Shown here: positions 38,101 through 49,201 of the stretch, one piece after another | How the letters are laid out: every line of letters begins with the position of its first letter | Numbering within the stretch: position 1 is the stretch's first letter | Source of the DNA: Brucella oryzae | GTDB taxonomy: Bacteria > Pseudomonadota > Alphaproteobacteria > Rhizobiales > Rhizobiaceae | DNA length: 64,000 bases | NCBI GenBank assembly: GCA_012103035.1 | Contig: JAAVLL010000002.1 | Coordinates: 1,558,501-1,622,500, forward strand | Reading direction: 5' to 3' | Translations under genes and position numbers: made by a program | Notes under the pieces: model-generated | The model's database searches: none | What the model saw: only the letters and a program-made list of their open reading frames with translations | Told to the model about the DNA's origin: nothing

Positions 38101-38491
38101 TAGCCATGAAATATCGATGCGGAACTTACGATATGCACAGTGTTTAATATTTCTGACTTGGAATCAGAAACAGGGTCTTGGCCACCAAATTTGCCCCGCT
38201 TACGGCCGCACAGCATTCATGGTGAGGCGTATTCACCGAAATGGCGTTCGCAAAAGAGCGGTTGAATTCGGCCTCAGACCCTGCTGAAGCATATTCATTC
38301 CTTGCGGATATGTTGCAAGAATCCGCTTCGGCTGGACAGGCTGCCGCCGACGGGATGTCGGGGATGCCGGCAAACATCGTCATTGCGCCGACAGAAGCCC
38401 GATGGCGCACCACACTATATGGCCCGTAGCGATGGCGTTAAGATAGGAGGAATAATAGCGTTCCAAGCAGGGGCGATCTGGATAGCCGCGA
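38101..38491. other. Gap between the IS66-type gene and the autotransporter
   Basis: 391 bp. A plus-strand frame at 38241-38429 encodes 62 residues (starts MAFAKERLNSASDPAEAYSF) with no family match; it could be a small gene or a remnant. I see no other feature. Confidence 0.35.
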
Positions 38492-41400
38492 TTAGAACTT
38501 GATTGCAAACCTTGCTCCGGTTGTGTGGGCTGTCGACTTTGAAGAAATCTGGGCCTGATAATTCAGGTTGAAGTTAGACGTCTTTGAGACGGGCATATCC
38601 AACCCGGCTTCGAGGGTCGCTACATCACTGGCGATTGGAGTACCGTAAATGGTGAACTCGTCTGATCCTGTGAAACCATGCTCCGCCGCTCCACGTACAT
38701 TATTTGAAGTCTTGCGGTAGCCTGCACCTGTTGAAACAGCGGCCGTCGTGTTGCCTCCAAGTTCCACTTCAGTTTTCGCACGAATGCCCAGGGTGACGAA
38801 CGCGGCGGATGTTCTGGTTTTGGAACCGCGAAGAGCGGCTGCGCCGCCGTCTTCGTTATAGGCGCCCGTGTGATGATTGACGTAAGCCAAATTTCCGTAC
38901 GGTTCCAAAGTGATCTTCTTGGCATGGATCTTATAAGCGACTTCACCGAAGGCTTGGAAAGTGCGTGCATTTGCATTGCTGGTCGGACTTTGAGGTCCGA
39001 AGCCAAAGAATGCTGCTGTACGTTCCGTATCGACCTTATGCCACGAATTGGCGACACCAAGACGAAGAGCGATATTGCCGTTCCATTCTTTTGCGACATG
39101 TGCCCCGACGTGGAAACTGTCTACCGAAGCGGAAGATGCTCTAGCGTCGGCTTTGATTGTCGAGTTGCTGTATCCCGCGAAAGCCCCAGCAAGCCAGCCA
39201 TTCTCTGCAATCGTATCAGCGCCAACAAGGAAGCCGCCCGTGGAATGTTTCACATCGGCATAGTTGCCATTGCCGTCGATCTTGTTCCAGCCGCCATAGG
39301 CCTGTACCCAGGCACTCCATTCGTGATCGATTTTCGTGCTGAACATATCGTCATTCATGACGATACCGCCAAGAGCGCCGCGCATGCGATTATTGATGAT
39401 GTCGCGTATGTACCGGCTTTCCTCGATCAATGCGGATGACGTCGAACCATAGATTTCGCCGGACAGGCTGTCGAGGGCGTTGGCGATGACGGTCGTGTTG
39501 TCGGGTAGCTTTACGAAAGCGTTATAGATTCCAGAACTGGTGCCCATGCTGTCGAGAGCATTTGCGACCGCGAAATGGTTTGCTGTCGTACCCTTTGAAA
39601 TAAAGGGGACTTCGTTACGGGCCAATTCCAGTTGCACTAAACCTGCATTGTAATCATAGAACAAAGACGGATTAAGGAATGCGAATTCCGATGTGACGTT
39701 ACCGAACGAGCCGGTCAGTTTTCCATCCGCCTGCAGGATCGTGTATCTCGTATTTAACGCATAATCGCCAGCGAAGCCGATATGCGCAACGGTTCCTCCG
39801 CTGATCGTCGCATCACCTGTGACAGTGATGCGATCACTTTCAGTGTTGAGCGGATCGGTTTCAACATTGTAGATCGAGCCGCTCTCAAGAACGAGATTGC
39901 CGTTTACGGTCAGCGTTCCGATGGAGTTGCCTGGAGCCAGTATGCCTCCATCAGCAACGGAGATATGCGAGTTCAACCCGCTGCCGATTGTGCCGACACC
40001 AGAAAGGATGCCACCGGATTCCACGATCAGGCTGCCGCCGAGCGCCCCTTGGCATCTGCGGTGCCTGTGTTGATAGCACCGCTGCTAATCTTAACGACAC
40101 CACCGAATGCAGAAGAATCGCCAATGAGAAAGAGCGTGCCTTCTCCATTCTTCAAAATGGTTCCCGTGCCGGACAGAACGCCTGCAAGTGTGCCATTTGT
40201 CGGTTGACTGACGACAGCCGTTCCCAGAGCCCCGATATCGATGTTGCCACCGAACTTATTGGCGTCGATTACCAGCTTCGCCTTTGTTGATTGACCAATC
40301 GAGCAACGAAACTCCAGCCAATGTAAGTGAACCGGAACCATCCTTGACCATGGAACCGTGAACAGTATTCAGACCCTGAATGTTGCCATTGTAGGTTTCT
40401 GTTCCGGTGATGTTGAAGATCGCGGTGCCTGCATTACGGATGTCGCCTCCAAACGATGTTGCGTTCCCGACGACAAAACCGTTGGTAATGTTCAGATTGC
40501 GAAAAGTGTTCGTACCATTCAGTGTCAGAATGCCAGCGCCGCTTTTGTGAGATCGTTTGCGCCATTAATGTTGCCGTTTAGGGTGAGCGCAGTTGATCCG
40601 TCGACGTTGAAGTTGCCGTTTACATCCAGATTGAAATTACGAAACGTTGCGAATGACGCGGTGGTGGTCAGTGTTCCACCCATAAAGCTTACGTCGTTTG
40701 ATACATCGCCCAATGCACCGTCGTTATTGATGACGAGTTCACCCGCTTTAATGCCGATATTGCCAGTAATCGTGTTAACGCCATTAAGAACGAGCCTGCC
40801 GTTACCGTCCTTGAGGAAGTTGCCATTGCCCGAAAGCACGCCATTGGCGGTGAGTGTGTTATCGTCGGTGACATTAATCGTGCCGCGCTGATCAACATCG
40901 AAGTTACGATAGGTTGCAATATCATCCACAATCGTAAGCGCGCCACCCGCCAGATTTACGCCACCCAATCCCAGACTGGTGTCGGAACTGATCTGCACGT
41001 CACCTGAGTATATGGTTGTTCCGCCTGTATAAGAGTTATTGCCGTTGAGAATGAGTGTTCCTGCTTCTGTCTTTAGCAGTGAACCGGAGCCATTGATTTC
41101 GGTGTTGATCGTCGCACTATCGGCGAGAACGCGGATTTCGGAGCCTCCTGGTTCAAGCGAGAGTGATCCGGATCCATTGAGGATGTAACCGTCATTGACA
41201 AACTGGATGCCGGAAAAGGACTGATTGCCGTTAATATCGATAACGCCACCAATAGTTGTCGGAGTGTCCTTGAAGATCGCGATCTTGCCGCCCCAAATAT
41301 CAGCTACTGCACCTCTGTCATTCGTCCAAAATGCTGTGGTGCTATCCCAGACGCCGTTTCCACCGTTCCAGTATTGAAGGCTATTGTCACCGCTCGCTTC

Positions 41401-42047
41401 AATGAGCAGGTCAATTGAGCCTGCTCCATATTGAAGGCTGGAAACCGCACCGTTAATTTGGGGAAGGTCGACAAATCCGAAGGTTCCGTTAAGCGTTCCA
41501 CTATAGGCGATCAGACGATAATAGCCGACGCCTAATTTACCGCTTGTCGGAATATGACCTTGGTAAACATCCAGGACCGCGTTATCAATGGTCAGATTCC
41601 CCAATACGGTCATACGGGTGGTGTTGCTTGGCGAACCCGCTGCGAAACTTAATGTGCTCCAAGGCTTGGCTTCTAAATCACCGGAAACCGTGAAGCTGCC
41701 GTTAGCATTGATATTAGCAAGTGTCGCAGCAGTCTCCAATGTAAGATTGTGGACAGTTGCGTTATTCACGAGCATTTGAGTGCCCCTAGCCATCGTCCAA
41801 CTAGCCGAATCGGGTATAGTAAGGTTGTTGAGAGTTACAGCTCCAGAGGAAACATTGGTATTGCCACTGTAAAGATAAGTGCCCTGTAAATGAATGTTGC
41901 CCGAAGAGCTAAAAGTTACGTCACCAATGCCTGTGATATACGAATGATCATAACTGAGAGCGCCAGTTCCTTTAATTTTCAGATTTGAATCGTTGGTAAT
42001 TCTTCCTTGGATACTACTCACTTCGGCAGAAAGCGTTCCATCTCTTA

Positions 42048-42942
42048 GAGTCCTTTTGAAAAAGGTCTTCAATGAGCAATTCGCCTGATGAGTAGGGCTC
42101 CGAGAGCAATGTGGATCATGGCTTCGGAGACGTCGATGCGTTGCTCGTAGTCACGTACGAGACGTCGCCATCGCACCAGCCATCCAAAGGTTCTTTCCAC
42201 CACCCATCTGCGCGGTAGAACATGGAAACCCTGTGCGCCTTCGATACGGCGTACAACTTCAATAACGAAGTCGAGAAAAGCTGCCTTGTCCATCAGCCTG
42301 GCTCGATCATATGCGCCGTCGGCAAACAGGTGCTTCACCCACGGCCAGCGCTTTCTGATCGCATCAAGAATAGCCTGCGCTCCTGCACTGTCGGAAATAT
42401 CGGCGGTGGTCAGGTTGACCATAAGCAACCGTCCGTCCGTATCCACAGCGATATGGCGCTTACGGCCGACGATTTTCTTATTCGCATCAAAACCACGGTT
42501 TGTGGCGGCGGGAGCCTTGACTGATTGACTATCGATGACTGCGGCAGTTGGGCTGGCCTCGCGCCCGGCTTGTTCACGGTCAATCATCACAGCCATGTTG
42601 TGAAGCGTGACGAACAGGAAGCGCCGCATCAGAGCTCGGAACCACCAATAAACCGTTTGCCAGGGCGGAAAATCCTTCGGCAGCATCTCCCAACCACAAC
42701 CCGACCGCACCAGATAACGAAGTGCATTGACGACTTCACGCAGATCAGTCTTGCGGGGCGTCCGCGCCGCCCGGCCGTTGGCATCAAGGGTTCAATCAGC
42801 AACCACTCGGCATCAGTCAAGTCCGTCGGGTAGCGCTTCTGCTTCTTGCGAATATCGGCCATCCGGCCACGGCTCTCTCGTGTCCACATCAAAAGCTTGA
42901 ATCACAACCAACAGCACCAATCAACCTTTTTCAAAAGGGCTC
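42048..42942 (-). mobile_element. IS5-family insertion sequence, copy 1 (transposase frameshifted)
   Basis: 895 bp with terminal inverted repeats GAGTCCTTTTGAAAAAGG / CCTTTTTCAAAAGGGCTC. The transposase frame (42069-42892, minus) is split at 42755-42758, where copy 2 has five Gs and this copy four. DDE motifs are AVIDSQSVKAP, HLFADGAYDRARL and VVERTFGWLVRWRRL. Size and single-gene layout fit the IS1031-like group. Flanks are TTA on the left and TAA on the right. Confidence 0.9.
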
Positions 42943-43001
42943 TAAAAGCAACAGCGGGGAACTTGCGTTCACTGGATCATCAAACGCTGATTGGACGATA
43001 A

Positions 43002-43897
43002 GAGTCCTTTTGAAAAAGGTCTTCAATGAGCAATTCGCCTGATGAGTAGGGCTCCGAGAGCAATGTGGATCATGGCTTCGGAGACGTCGATGCGTTGCTC
43101 GTAGTCACGTACGAGACGTCGCCATCGCACCAGCCATCCAAAGGTTCTTTCCACCACCCATCTGCGCGGTAGAACATGGAAACCCTGTGCGCCTTCGATA
43201 CGGCGTACAACTTCAATAACGAAGTCGAGAAAAGCTGCCTTGTCCATCAGCCTGGCTCGATCATATGCGCCGTCGGCAAACAGGTGCTTCACCCACGGCC
43301 AGCGCTTTCTGATCGCATCAAGAATAGCCTGCGCTCCTGCACTGTCGGAAATATCGGCGGTGGTCAGGTTGACCATAAGCAACCGTCCGTCCGTATCCAC
43401 AGCGATATGGCGCTTACGGCCGACGATTTTCTTATTCGCATCAAAACCACGGTTTGTGGCGGCGGGAGCCTTGACTGATTGACTATCGATGACTGCGGCA
43501 GTTGGGCTGGCCTCGCGCCCGGCTTGTTCACGGTCAATCATCACAGCCATGTTGTGAAGCGTGACGAACAGGAAGCGCCGCATCAGAGCTCGGAACCACC
43601 AATAAACCGTTTGCCAGGGCGGAAAATCCTTCGGCAGCATCTCCCAACCACAACCCGACCGCACCAGATAACGAAGTGCATTGACGACTTCACGCAGATC
43701 AGTCTTGCGGGGGCGTCCGCGCCGCCCGGCCGTTGGCATCAAGGGTTCAATCAGCAACCACTCGGCATCAGTCAAGTCCGTCGGGTAGCGCTTCTGCTTC
43801 TTGCGAATATCGGCCATCCGGCCACGGCTCTCTCGTGTCCACATCAAAAGCTTGAATCACAACCAACAGCACCAATCAACCTTTTTCAAAAGGGCTC
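43002..43897 (-). mobile_element. IS5-family insertion sequence, copy 2 (intact transposase)
   Basis: 896 bp, with the same ends as copy 1 and, as far as I compared by eye, the same sequence except one extra G at 43709-43713. The intact 274-aa transposase (43023-43847, minus) has the N-terminal LTDAEWLLIEPLMP, DSQSVKAP (first Asp), FADGAYD (second Asp) and ERTFGWLVRWRRL (Glu region). Flanks are TAA on the left and TTA on the right. It lies in the same orientation as copy 1, 59 bp away. Confidence 0.93.
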
Positions 43898-43935
43898 TTA
43901 GAAATAGTATTACATACGGGATAAACTTTCCCCAT

Positions 43936-44183
43936 GCCCGCTCTCCCCACTAGATAGCCTGCGCTAATATCATTAAATAAATTGAGCGCACAATAAATTT
44001 CTAGCTACGAAAATGGTATTTATATCGATCAGAGAGCATACCTTTCGGGATGCGCTTCAATTACTACTTAAGCGTGAATATTTTCACATGTGGAAGAATA
44101 TTCGTTGCTTCAGATTATGTGAAAAAATCCGATACTAGAGCATATCGCAGCTAATTGGATTCATTTAGCGGGCATTTTGATCT
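43936..44183. promoter_or_regulatory. AT-rich upstream region of the autotransporter
   Basis: About 250 bp between the autotransporter start and the IS3-family element, rich in A and T. It probably holds the adhesin promoter. The IS3 left end begins at 44184. Confidence 0.4.
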
Positions 44184-44247
44184 TGATCTGCCCCTGCAAA
44201 GTGATCCTTCATGAAGTATGGCTTTTGAGCCTCAGAAGGACATTGAA

Positions 44248-44525
44248 ATGGCAGCGACAAGACACAAGGCAGAAGAGATCGTCACGAAGCACCGTCAGGT
44301 TGACGTGCTGAATGCGCAAGGAAAATCGATGGTGGAAGCGATCCGTTCGATGGGCGTTAGGGAAGTTACATATTACCGGTGACGGTCCGAATACGGCGGA
44401 TTGAAGGGCGATCAGGTGAAGCGGCTGAAGGAACCGGAGGCAGAGAATGCACGGTTGAGGCGGGCTGTTTCCGATCTCACCCTGGACAAGATGATCCTTG
44501 CCGAGGCCGCCAGGGGAACTTCTGA
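44248..44525 (+). pseudogene. IS3 orfA, with an in-frame stop and a frameshift
   Basis: Starts MAATRHKAEEIVTKHRQV-like after ATG at 44248 (MAATR follows a duplicated Ala), with the helix-turn-helix part VLNAQGKSMVEAIRSMGV. Codon 45 is TGA at 44380-44382 where IS407-like OrfA proteins have Trp (YYRWR). The remainder continues RSEYGGLKGDQVKRLKE and a leucine-zipper stretch, then ends with the usual GNF-stop at 44523 if one G is added. Without OrfA the element cannot make the OrfAB fusion transposase. Confidence 0.75.
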
Positions 44526-45405
44526 GCCCCGCCCGTCGCCGCGCTTGCGTAGACCATGGGATCGATGAACTGAAGGTGTCCGAGAGACGGGCATGTCGTG
44601 TTCTCGGTCAGCATCGTTCCACACAGCGCAAGATCGCCAAGACCCCGGATGATGAAGCGGCTTTGACTGCCGACATCACAGCGCTCGCTCTCCAGTATGG
44701 CCGCTATGGTTATCGCCGTATCACCGCGATGCTGCATCAGGCCGGCTGGATCGTGAACGTCAAACGGGTCGAACGCATCTGGCGGCGGGAGGGGCTAAAA
44801 GTGCCGAACAAGCAACGAAACGCAGCCGTTTGTGGTTGAACGACAGCTCGTGCGTCCGGCTTCGATCGGAATACCCAAATCATGTCTGGTCCTACGACTT
44901 CGTAGAGGAGCGGGTGCACAACGGCAGGAAAATCCGCATGCTCAACGTGATCGATGAGTTCACGCAGGAATACATCGCCATCAGGGTCGAGAGAAAGCTG
45001 AAGGCCGTCGGTGTTATCGACGTGCTTTCCGACCTCTTCATCCTAAGGGGCATCCCGACGCACGTTCGTTCCGACAACGGCCCGCAGTTCATCGCCAAGG
45101 CACTCCGGGAGTGGATCGCAGCAGTCGGGGCCAAAACCGCCTACATCATGCCGGGCAGTCCGTGGGAAAACGGCTATTGCGAAAGTTTCAACTCGAAGCT
45201 CCGTGACGAACTGCTCAACAGCGAAATCTTCTATACGCTCAAGGAGGCGAAAATCATCATCGAAAACTGGCGACAGCATTACAACACCGTGTGGCCCCAC
45301 TTATCGCTGGGCTACAAGCCACCGGCACCCGAAGCAGCCCTCTGGCCTCCACAAAATGGGACAGCGTCAACACCAGTAGTGGCAAGTCGACCCAGCATGC
45401 ACTAA
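44498..45405 (+). CDS. IS3 orfB transposase, DDE integrase core (one frameshift)
   Basis: About 290 aa in reconstruction. It has the HTH_21 region (YGRYGYRRITAMLHQAGW), then the rve core with WSYDFVEERVHNGRKIRM (first Asp), IPTHVRSDNGPQFIAKALRE (second Asp) and GSPWENGYCESFNSKLRDEL (Glu), spaced as D-D-35-E. The frame breaks near 44822, where one extra A gives PNKQRKRSRLWLND. It would normally be produced by -1 frameshifting from orfA; here orfA carries a stop codon. Confidence 0.82.
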
Positions 45406-45438
45406 CATTCAAAACGGATCACCCCATGGGGCAGGCCA

Positions 45439-46112
45439 TTACGGTCCGCTACCACCGGCGCTGTTTGCCGAGATCCGAAACCGTTTTGTTGCGCTTGCTC
45501 GTAGCGAACATCACCGGCAAACACATCGCTCTGAATAGGCTCCTCGCGTCTTTTCTCCTGTTAAACAGCTGCCTTTGCCCTGACTTTTACCGATTTGCGC
45601 CTTCAAATCAATAACTTGCGATAAGCGATACCTATCGTATATTATTGGCCCAACCCAACAGCATTACCGGTGCCGGACATTAATTTATATCTGGTGTCCG
45701 TTTGAGAAATTGTTTACCATGTTTTCAATGCGCTACGATCTCGACACTTTGCCTCAGAAGACCTTTTCGAACGGCGGCGCCATCGCAATTTTGAAACCCG
45801 GCTCATAGCCAGTCTCGACGGATTGATTGCTGGTGTCGAGCTCAGTTTCAAGGAGCATGACTGGCTAATTTTGGCGCGCCAAATTTTCGAACGGCGCCTC
45901 ACAGGTCGTCGAGCCTCGTCCAAACTTCCGGGTCTGTTGGTTCTGATCAATGCTCATTGGTATTAGAGTGTGGTGGGAACTACGAGGATTCCACTGAAAT
46001 GGGACGCCTAGCAGCAAACACCCGCTAGTCAGCCACCTATTGTTCCCAGAAATCCGGATCGACGTTCCAGACATAAACGCCCTTCACCTTGCTCAGCGTA
46101 GGATTGGCAATT
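45439..46112. other. Region without a recognised gene after the IS3 element
   Basis: 674 bp. A startless plus-strand frame of about 85 codons ends at about 45966 and encodes an amphipathic stretch including FERRRHRNFETRLIASLDGL; I do not recognise it. It could be the tail of a gene cut by the IS3 insertion or by deletion. Confidence 0.4.
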
Positions 46113-46919
46113 CTAATGATGCTCGTTGGCTAGATATCCGATGAAAAGCTGAAACAACTCCGACTGGCTGGATATGGAAAGACGCTTATAGATGTTCGAG
46201 CGATGGATCTTCGCCGTACCCTCCGAGATATTCATGTTCCGCGCTATCGACAGGTTGCTGTGTCCGCGTAAGATCAGGCGCACCACAATTCGTTGTGTCG
46301 GCGTAAGCGTGTCTTGAAAAACGCCCAGAAATGTCGCCTCGATATCTTCCTTTTCATGAATGGCATTAACCGCAGGAATGACCTGCTGGTGATGGTTTGA
46401 GATGGCCGCGCTCAACACTGGCTCCATCGACCGAAGCGCTTCGATTTCCGGTTTGCTGAAAGGTTGTTTTCCCAGATTGCGCATCAACGAGTAGACCGCA
46501 GCGGTTCGGCGCTTCAAGGGAACAATAAAGCCGATTTCTTCAACCAAAGCCCCTGCCTCGGACGATATGCAGGGATGAATATCGCGAGCTATAACAAAGC
46601 CAGAATTGAAAAAGCTGTCCGGGGCAAGTTCACTCATTCGCCATAGGCCTGCTGGATGCTCGTTGACGCATGCCACATAGAATGGATCAAGCAGATATCC
46701 GCCACGCATATAAGCCCCTAGCGCTTTGCGGGATACAGTCTGGCTATAGCCGTCATGCAAAAGCACCGGGCGATCATTGAACGTAAAGACGAAAATGCAG
46801 CTCATATCAAAATCGATGTGACTTTGCAGGTTCCGGTCGAGAATGTTGCCGAACCCGGTCGTGCCGATGGAACGTATGATGTTGGAAATGCCTTCGGCTT
46901 CATGCACTTGCACGGACAT
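46113..46919 (-). CDS. LuxR family transcriptional regulator
   Basis: Intact, 268 aa. The C-terminal GerE helix-turn-helix is clear: [20 protein letters not shown] then [20 protein letters not shown] and [12 protein letters not shown] (residues about 205-260). The N-terminal 190 residues do not match an autoinducer domain or receiver that I recognise; they contain [20 protein letters not shown], similar to the GAF-like linker of orphan LuxR proteins. It is divergent from the SDR-oxidase-transporter genes that follow and is their probable activator. Confidence 0.88.
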   Translation of the reverse strand: MSVQVHEAEGISNIIRSIGTTGFGNILDRNLQSHIDFDMSCIFVFTFNDRPVLLHDGYSQTVSRKALGAYMRGGYLLDPFYVACVNEHPAGLWRMSELAPDSFFNSGFVIARDIHPCISSEAGALVEEIGFIVPLKRRTAAVYSLMRNLGKQPFSKPEIEALRSMEPVLSAAISNHHQQVIPAVNAIHEKEDIEATFLGVFQDTLTPTQRIVVRLILRGHSNLSIARNMNISEGTAKIHRSNIYKRLSISSQSELFQLFIGYLANEHH

Positions 46920-47053
46920 TACTCCCTATAACTTTCGGCATATCGACGGCCCACTTTAGGGGCTCTACGCTTTTCACTCAACGGGCAAGAGTTCGACACG
47001 AAGCGAACCACGGGAAGCATCATGAAAGGCGGAAAAGATCCGAAGGAGGAAAA

Positions 47054-47818
47054 ATGCCTGGAAGACTATCTGGGAAAGTGGCGCTTATTACTGGAGGTGC
47101 AGGCGGTTGCGGTCTGGCAGCATCTGAACTGTTTGCGCGCGAGGGAGCAAAAGTCGGCATCGTTGATCTACCGCAGAGTGACGGTGCTAACATAGCACAG
47201 CGTCTGAACGACGAGGACATTCTGTAGTCTTCGCGCCAGCCGACGTGTCCCATGCAGATCAGGTGAAAATTGCCTGCCAGCATATACAGGACCGGTTCGG
47301 CCCCATTACCGTGTTGATGAACCATGCAGGCATTCTCGCTGCCGGGCCTTTTCTGGAAACGGAGGAACGGGAATGGGATCGCCTGATGTCTGTGAATGTC
47401 AAAAGTATGTTTTGGTCTCCAAGGCAGTTCTGCCTGGCATGATCGCGGCTGGCGGCGGCAGCATCATCAACACATCCTCCATTTCCGCGGTCGTCGGCAC
47501 ACCGATGGAGGTTCTGTACTGCACGAGCAAGGGAGCCTGCCATATGTTCTCAAGGGCGCTGGCCGTTGAATTTCGTGACCGCAATATTCGCAGCAACGCA
47601 ATTTGCCCTGGCTTTATCGCCACTGCACATGGATTGAAGGAAATCCAGATACTCAAGAGCTTCGGCGTAGATGTTTCGGAAGAGGCAATCAAGCTGGCTC
47701 AAGGCCGGCTTTGCCAGCCATCAGAAGTAGCGGCAGCTGCTCTTTCCTAGCAAGCGACGAATCCAGCTTTGTAAATGGCGCCCATATCTTCGCCGATAAC
47801 GCCTATACGGCAATCTGA
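47054..47818 (+). CDS. Short-chain dehydrogenase/reductase (three frameshifts)
   Basis: The reconstruction is about 254 aa. It starts [20 protein letters not shown] with the TGxxxGxG motif, then [15 protein letters not shown] (NAG motif as NHAG), [20 protein letters not shown] with the catalytic Ser and Tyr-Cys-Thr-Ser-Lys, and ends [26 protein letters not shown] ribosome site precedes the ATG. Frame breaks are near 47227, 47405 and 47745. It is followed after about 70 bp by a sugar-lactone oxidase gene, suggesting successive oxidation steps on a sugar or polyol. Confidence 0.85.
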
Positions 47819-47886
47819 CACTTCACGCTGATCATTTCCGGACAAGACGCATCATAGGCGTCGCCGACTTCATAAAGGGAACAACA

Positions 47887-49134
47887 ATGACAAACCAAAT
47901 AATGCTGAGTGCAGGCGGGCATTGGCGCAACTGGGTAGGAAACCAGTCCTGTGTGACGAGCGCAGCAGGTGCCCCGGCTAGCGAGGCTGAACTCTGCGAA
48001 ATGGTTCATACCGCGACATCACAGGGTCTCAACGTGCGTTGCGCTGGCTCTGGCCATTCCTTTACACCCGTAGTCGCGACCAGCGGTCTTCTTCTGACGT
48101 TATCGGGCATGAAAGGCATCAAGGGCATCGACACGCAGCGCAAACGTGTAACAGCCGCCGCCGGAACCACCATCAACGAACTTGGCCGGTATCTTAAAGA
48201 AAATGGCCTGTCGATGGTCAATCAGGGCGATATCGATAGTCAAGCGCTAGCTGGTGCCTTGACGACAGGGACACATGGAACCGGGGCGAAGCTTTCCAAT
48301 CTCGCATCAGCGATTGTAGGCATGAAGATCGTTCAGCCAAATGGTGAAATCCTTGTGGCCGACGAGACAACCCCTGACCTCCTGAAGGCCAGCCGTGTAT
48401 CGGTTGGAACGCTCGGCGTCATATCGGAAATCACCTTGCAGCTGATGGATTCCTACAATCTCCATGAGCGCCTCTGGCGGGAAGACTTTGATGCGTGCAT
48501 GGAAATGCATGACAGCTGGCTGCCAAACATCGCCATTTCAGCTTTTCTGGTGTCCGACAGAACAGAGCCGCCATTGTTACTGCCTGCCGGATACGGCAGC
48601 GACTTCTCGCTCCGGTCGCACCACCGATGTGTGTGAGATGAAAACCATGGATATTACCGAGGAAGCACCCATGTCCTCGGATTTCGAAAAGATCGCGTAT
48701 AGTTCTGAAATCTATCCTATCGAATATGTACCGAACTTCCACGAGCTTGAATATGCGGTGCCTGTCGCGCATGGCAAGGAGGCAGTCAAGGCCGTGCGAA
48801 AGCTGATGCTGGAGAAATATCCTGAGTGTATTTATCCGATAGAGTATCGCTTTACTGCGGGTGACGATGCCTGGATTAGTCCATTCTTCGAGCAGGATAG
48901 TGTAACGGTTTCCGTATCGGGTGAACCTGGAACCGACTATTGGCCCTATCTGCGGGATGTCGACGCCATTCTCCGCAGCTATGGCTCCCGACCGCATTGG
49001 GGCAAGCTGCACTTTCTCACTGGGCAAGATGTGACAAACATTTATCCCAAAGCCGGGCAATTCCGGGAACTGCGTCGCAAACTCGATCCGCAGGGTTTTT
49101 CCTCAATGATCACCTGGCTCAGCTGTTCAGATGA
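47887..49134 (+). CDS. FAD-linked sugar-1,4-lactone oxidase family protein (two frameshifts)
   Basis: The reconstruction is about 416 aa, the size of bacterial D-arabinono-1,4-lactone / L-gulono-1,4-lactone oxidase-like and alditol oxidases. The FAD_binding_4 domain is seen in VRCAGSGHSFTPVVATSGLL (residues about 50-70) and GALTTGTHGTGAKLSNLASA (residues about 120-140). The C-terminal ALO domain has YPIEYRFTAGDDAWISPFFE and RPHWGKLHFL, the HWGK motif of the family. Frame breaks are near 48530 and 49100; corrected, the protein ends NDHLAQLF at 49134. An alditol oxidase is a real alternative. Its neighbours are an SDR and an EutH-type transporter. Confidence 0.85.
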
Positions 49135-49201
49135 TCTGAGCTGATGGGTGGCTCGGCTACCCTATCCATATCCGCAACAAGAACCATAAAACGGGACGGC
49201 A

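Larger units (their letters stand above)
38492..43935 (-). pseudogene. Autotransporter adhesin, interrupted by two IS5-family elements near its 5' end
   Basis: The C-terminal part is a classic autotransporter barrel domain (about 270 residues, containing VKHSTGGFLVGADTIAENGW and ending TTGARFAIKF with the terminal Phe used by the BAM complex). Upstream is a long passenger built of autotransporter-associated beta-strand repeats (for example GSGSLLKTEAGTLILNGNNS). Frame breaks near 40025, 40335 and 40520 look like base-calling errors. The coding frame meets the first IS at 42047; 59 bp of open frame remain between the two IS copies, and an ATG with GGAG upstream lies at 43935. Removing both IS copies in silico joins these pieces in frame. 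No clear Sec signal is visible at 43935, so the true start is uncertain. The IS pair should prevent surface display. Confidence 0.75.
44184..45438 (+). mobile_element. IS3-family insertion sequence (IS407-like group)
   Basis: About 1255 bp, normal for IS3. Imperfect ends TGATCTGCCCCTGCAAAGTGATCC (24 bases, 44184-44207) and GGATCACCCCATGGGGCAGGCCA (45416-45438) are inverted: CTGCCCC and GTGATCC match their partners. It carries two consecutive genes, orfA and orfB. I could not identify a target duplication. Confidence 0.8.

Noticed and set aside
42048-43897. The IS pair as IS711, the element typical of classical Brucella
   Set aside because: IS711 as I know it is about 840 bp with two overlapping frames; these copies carry one 274-codon transposase and different ends, closer to the IS1031-like group of IS5.
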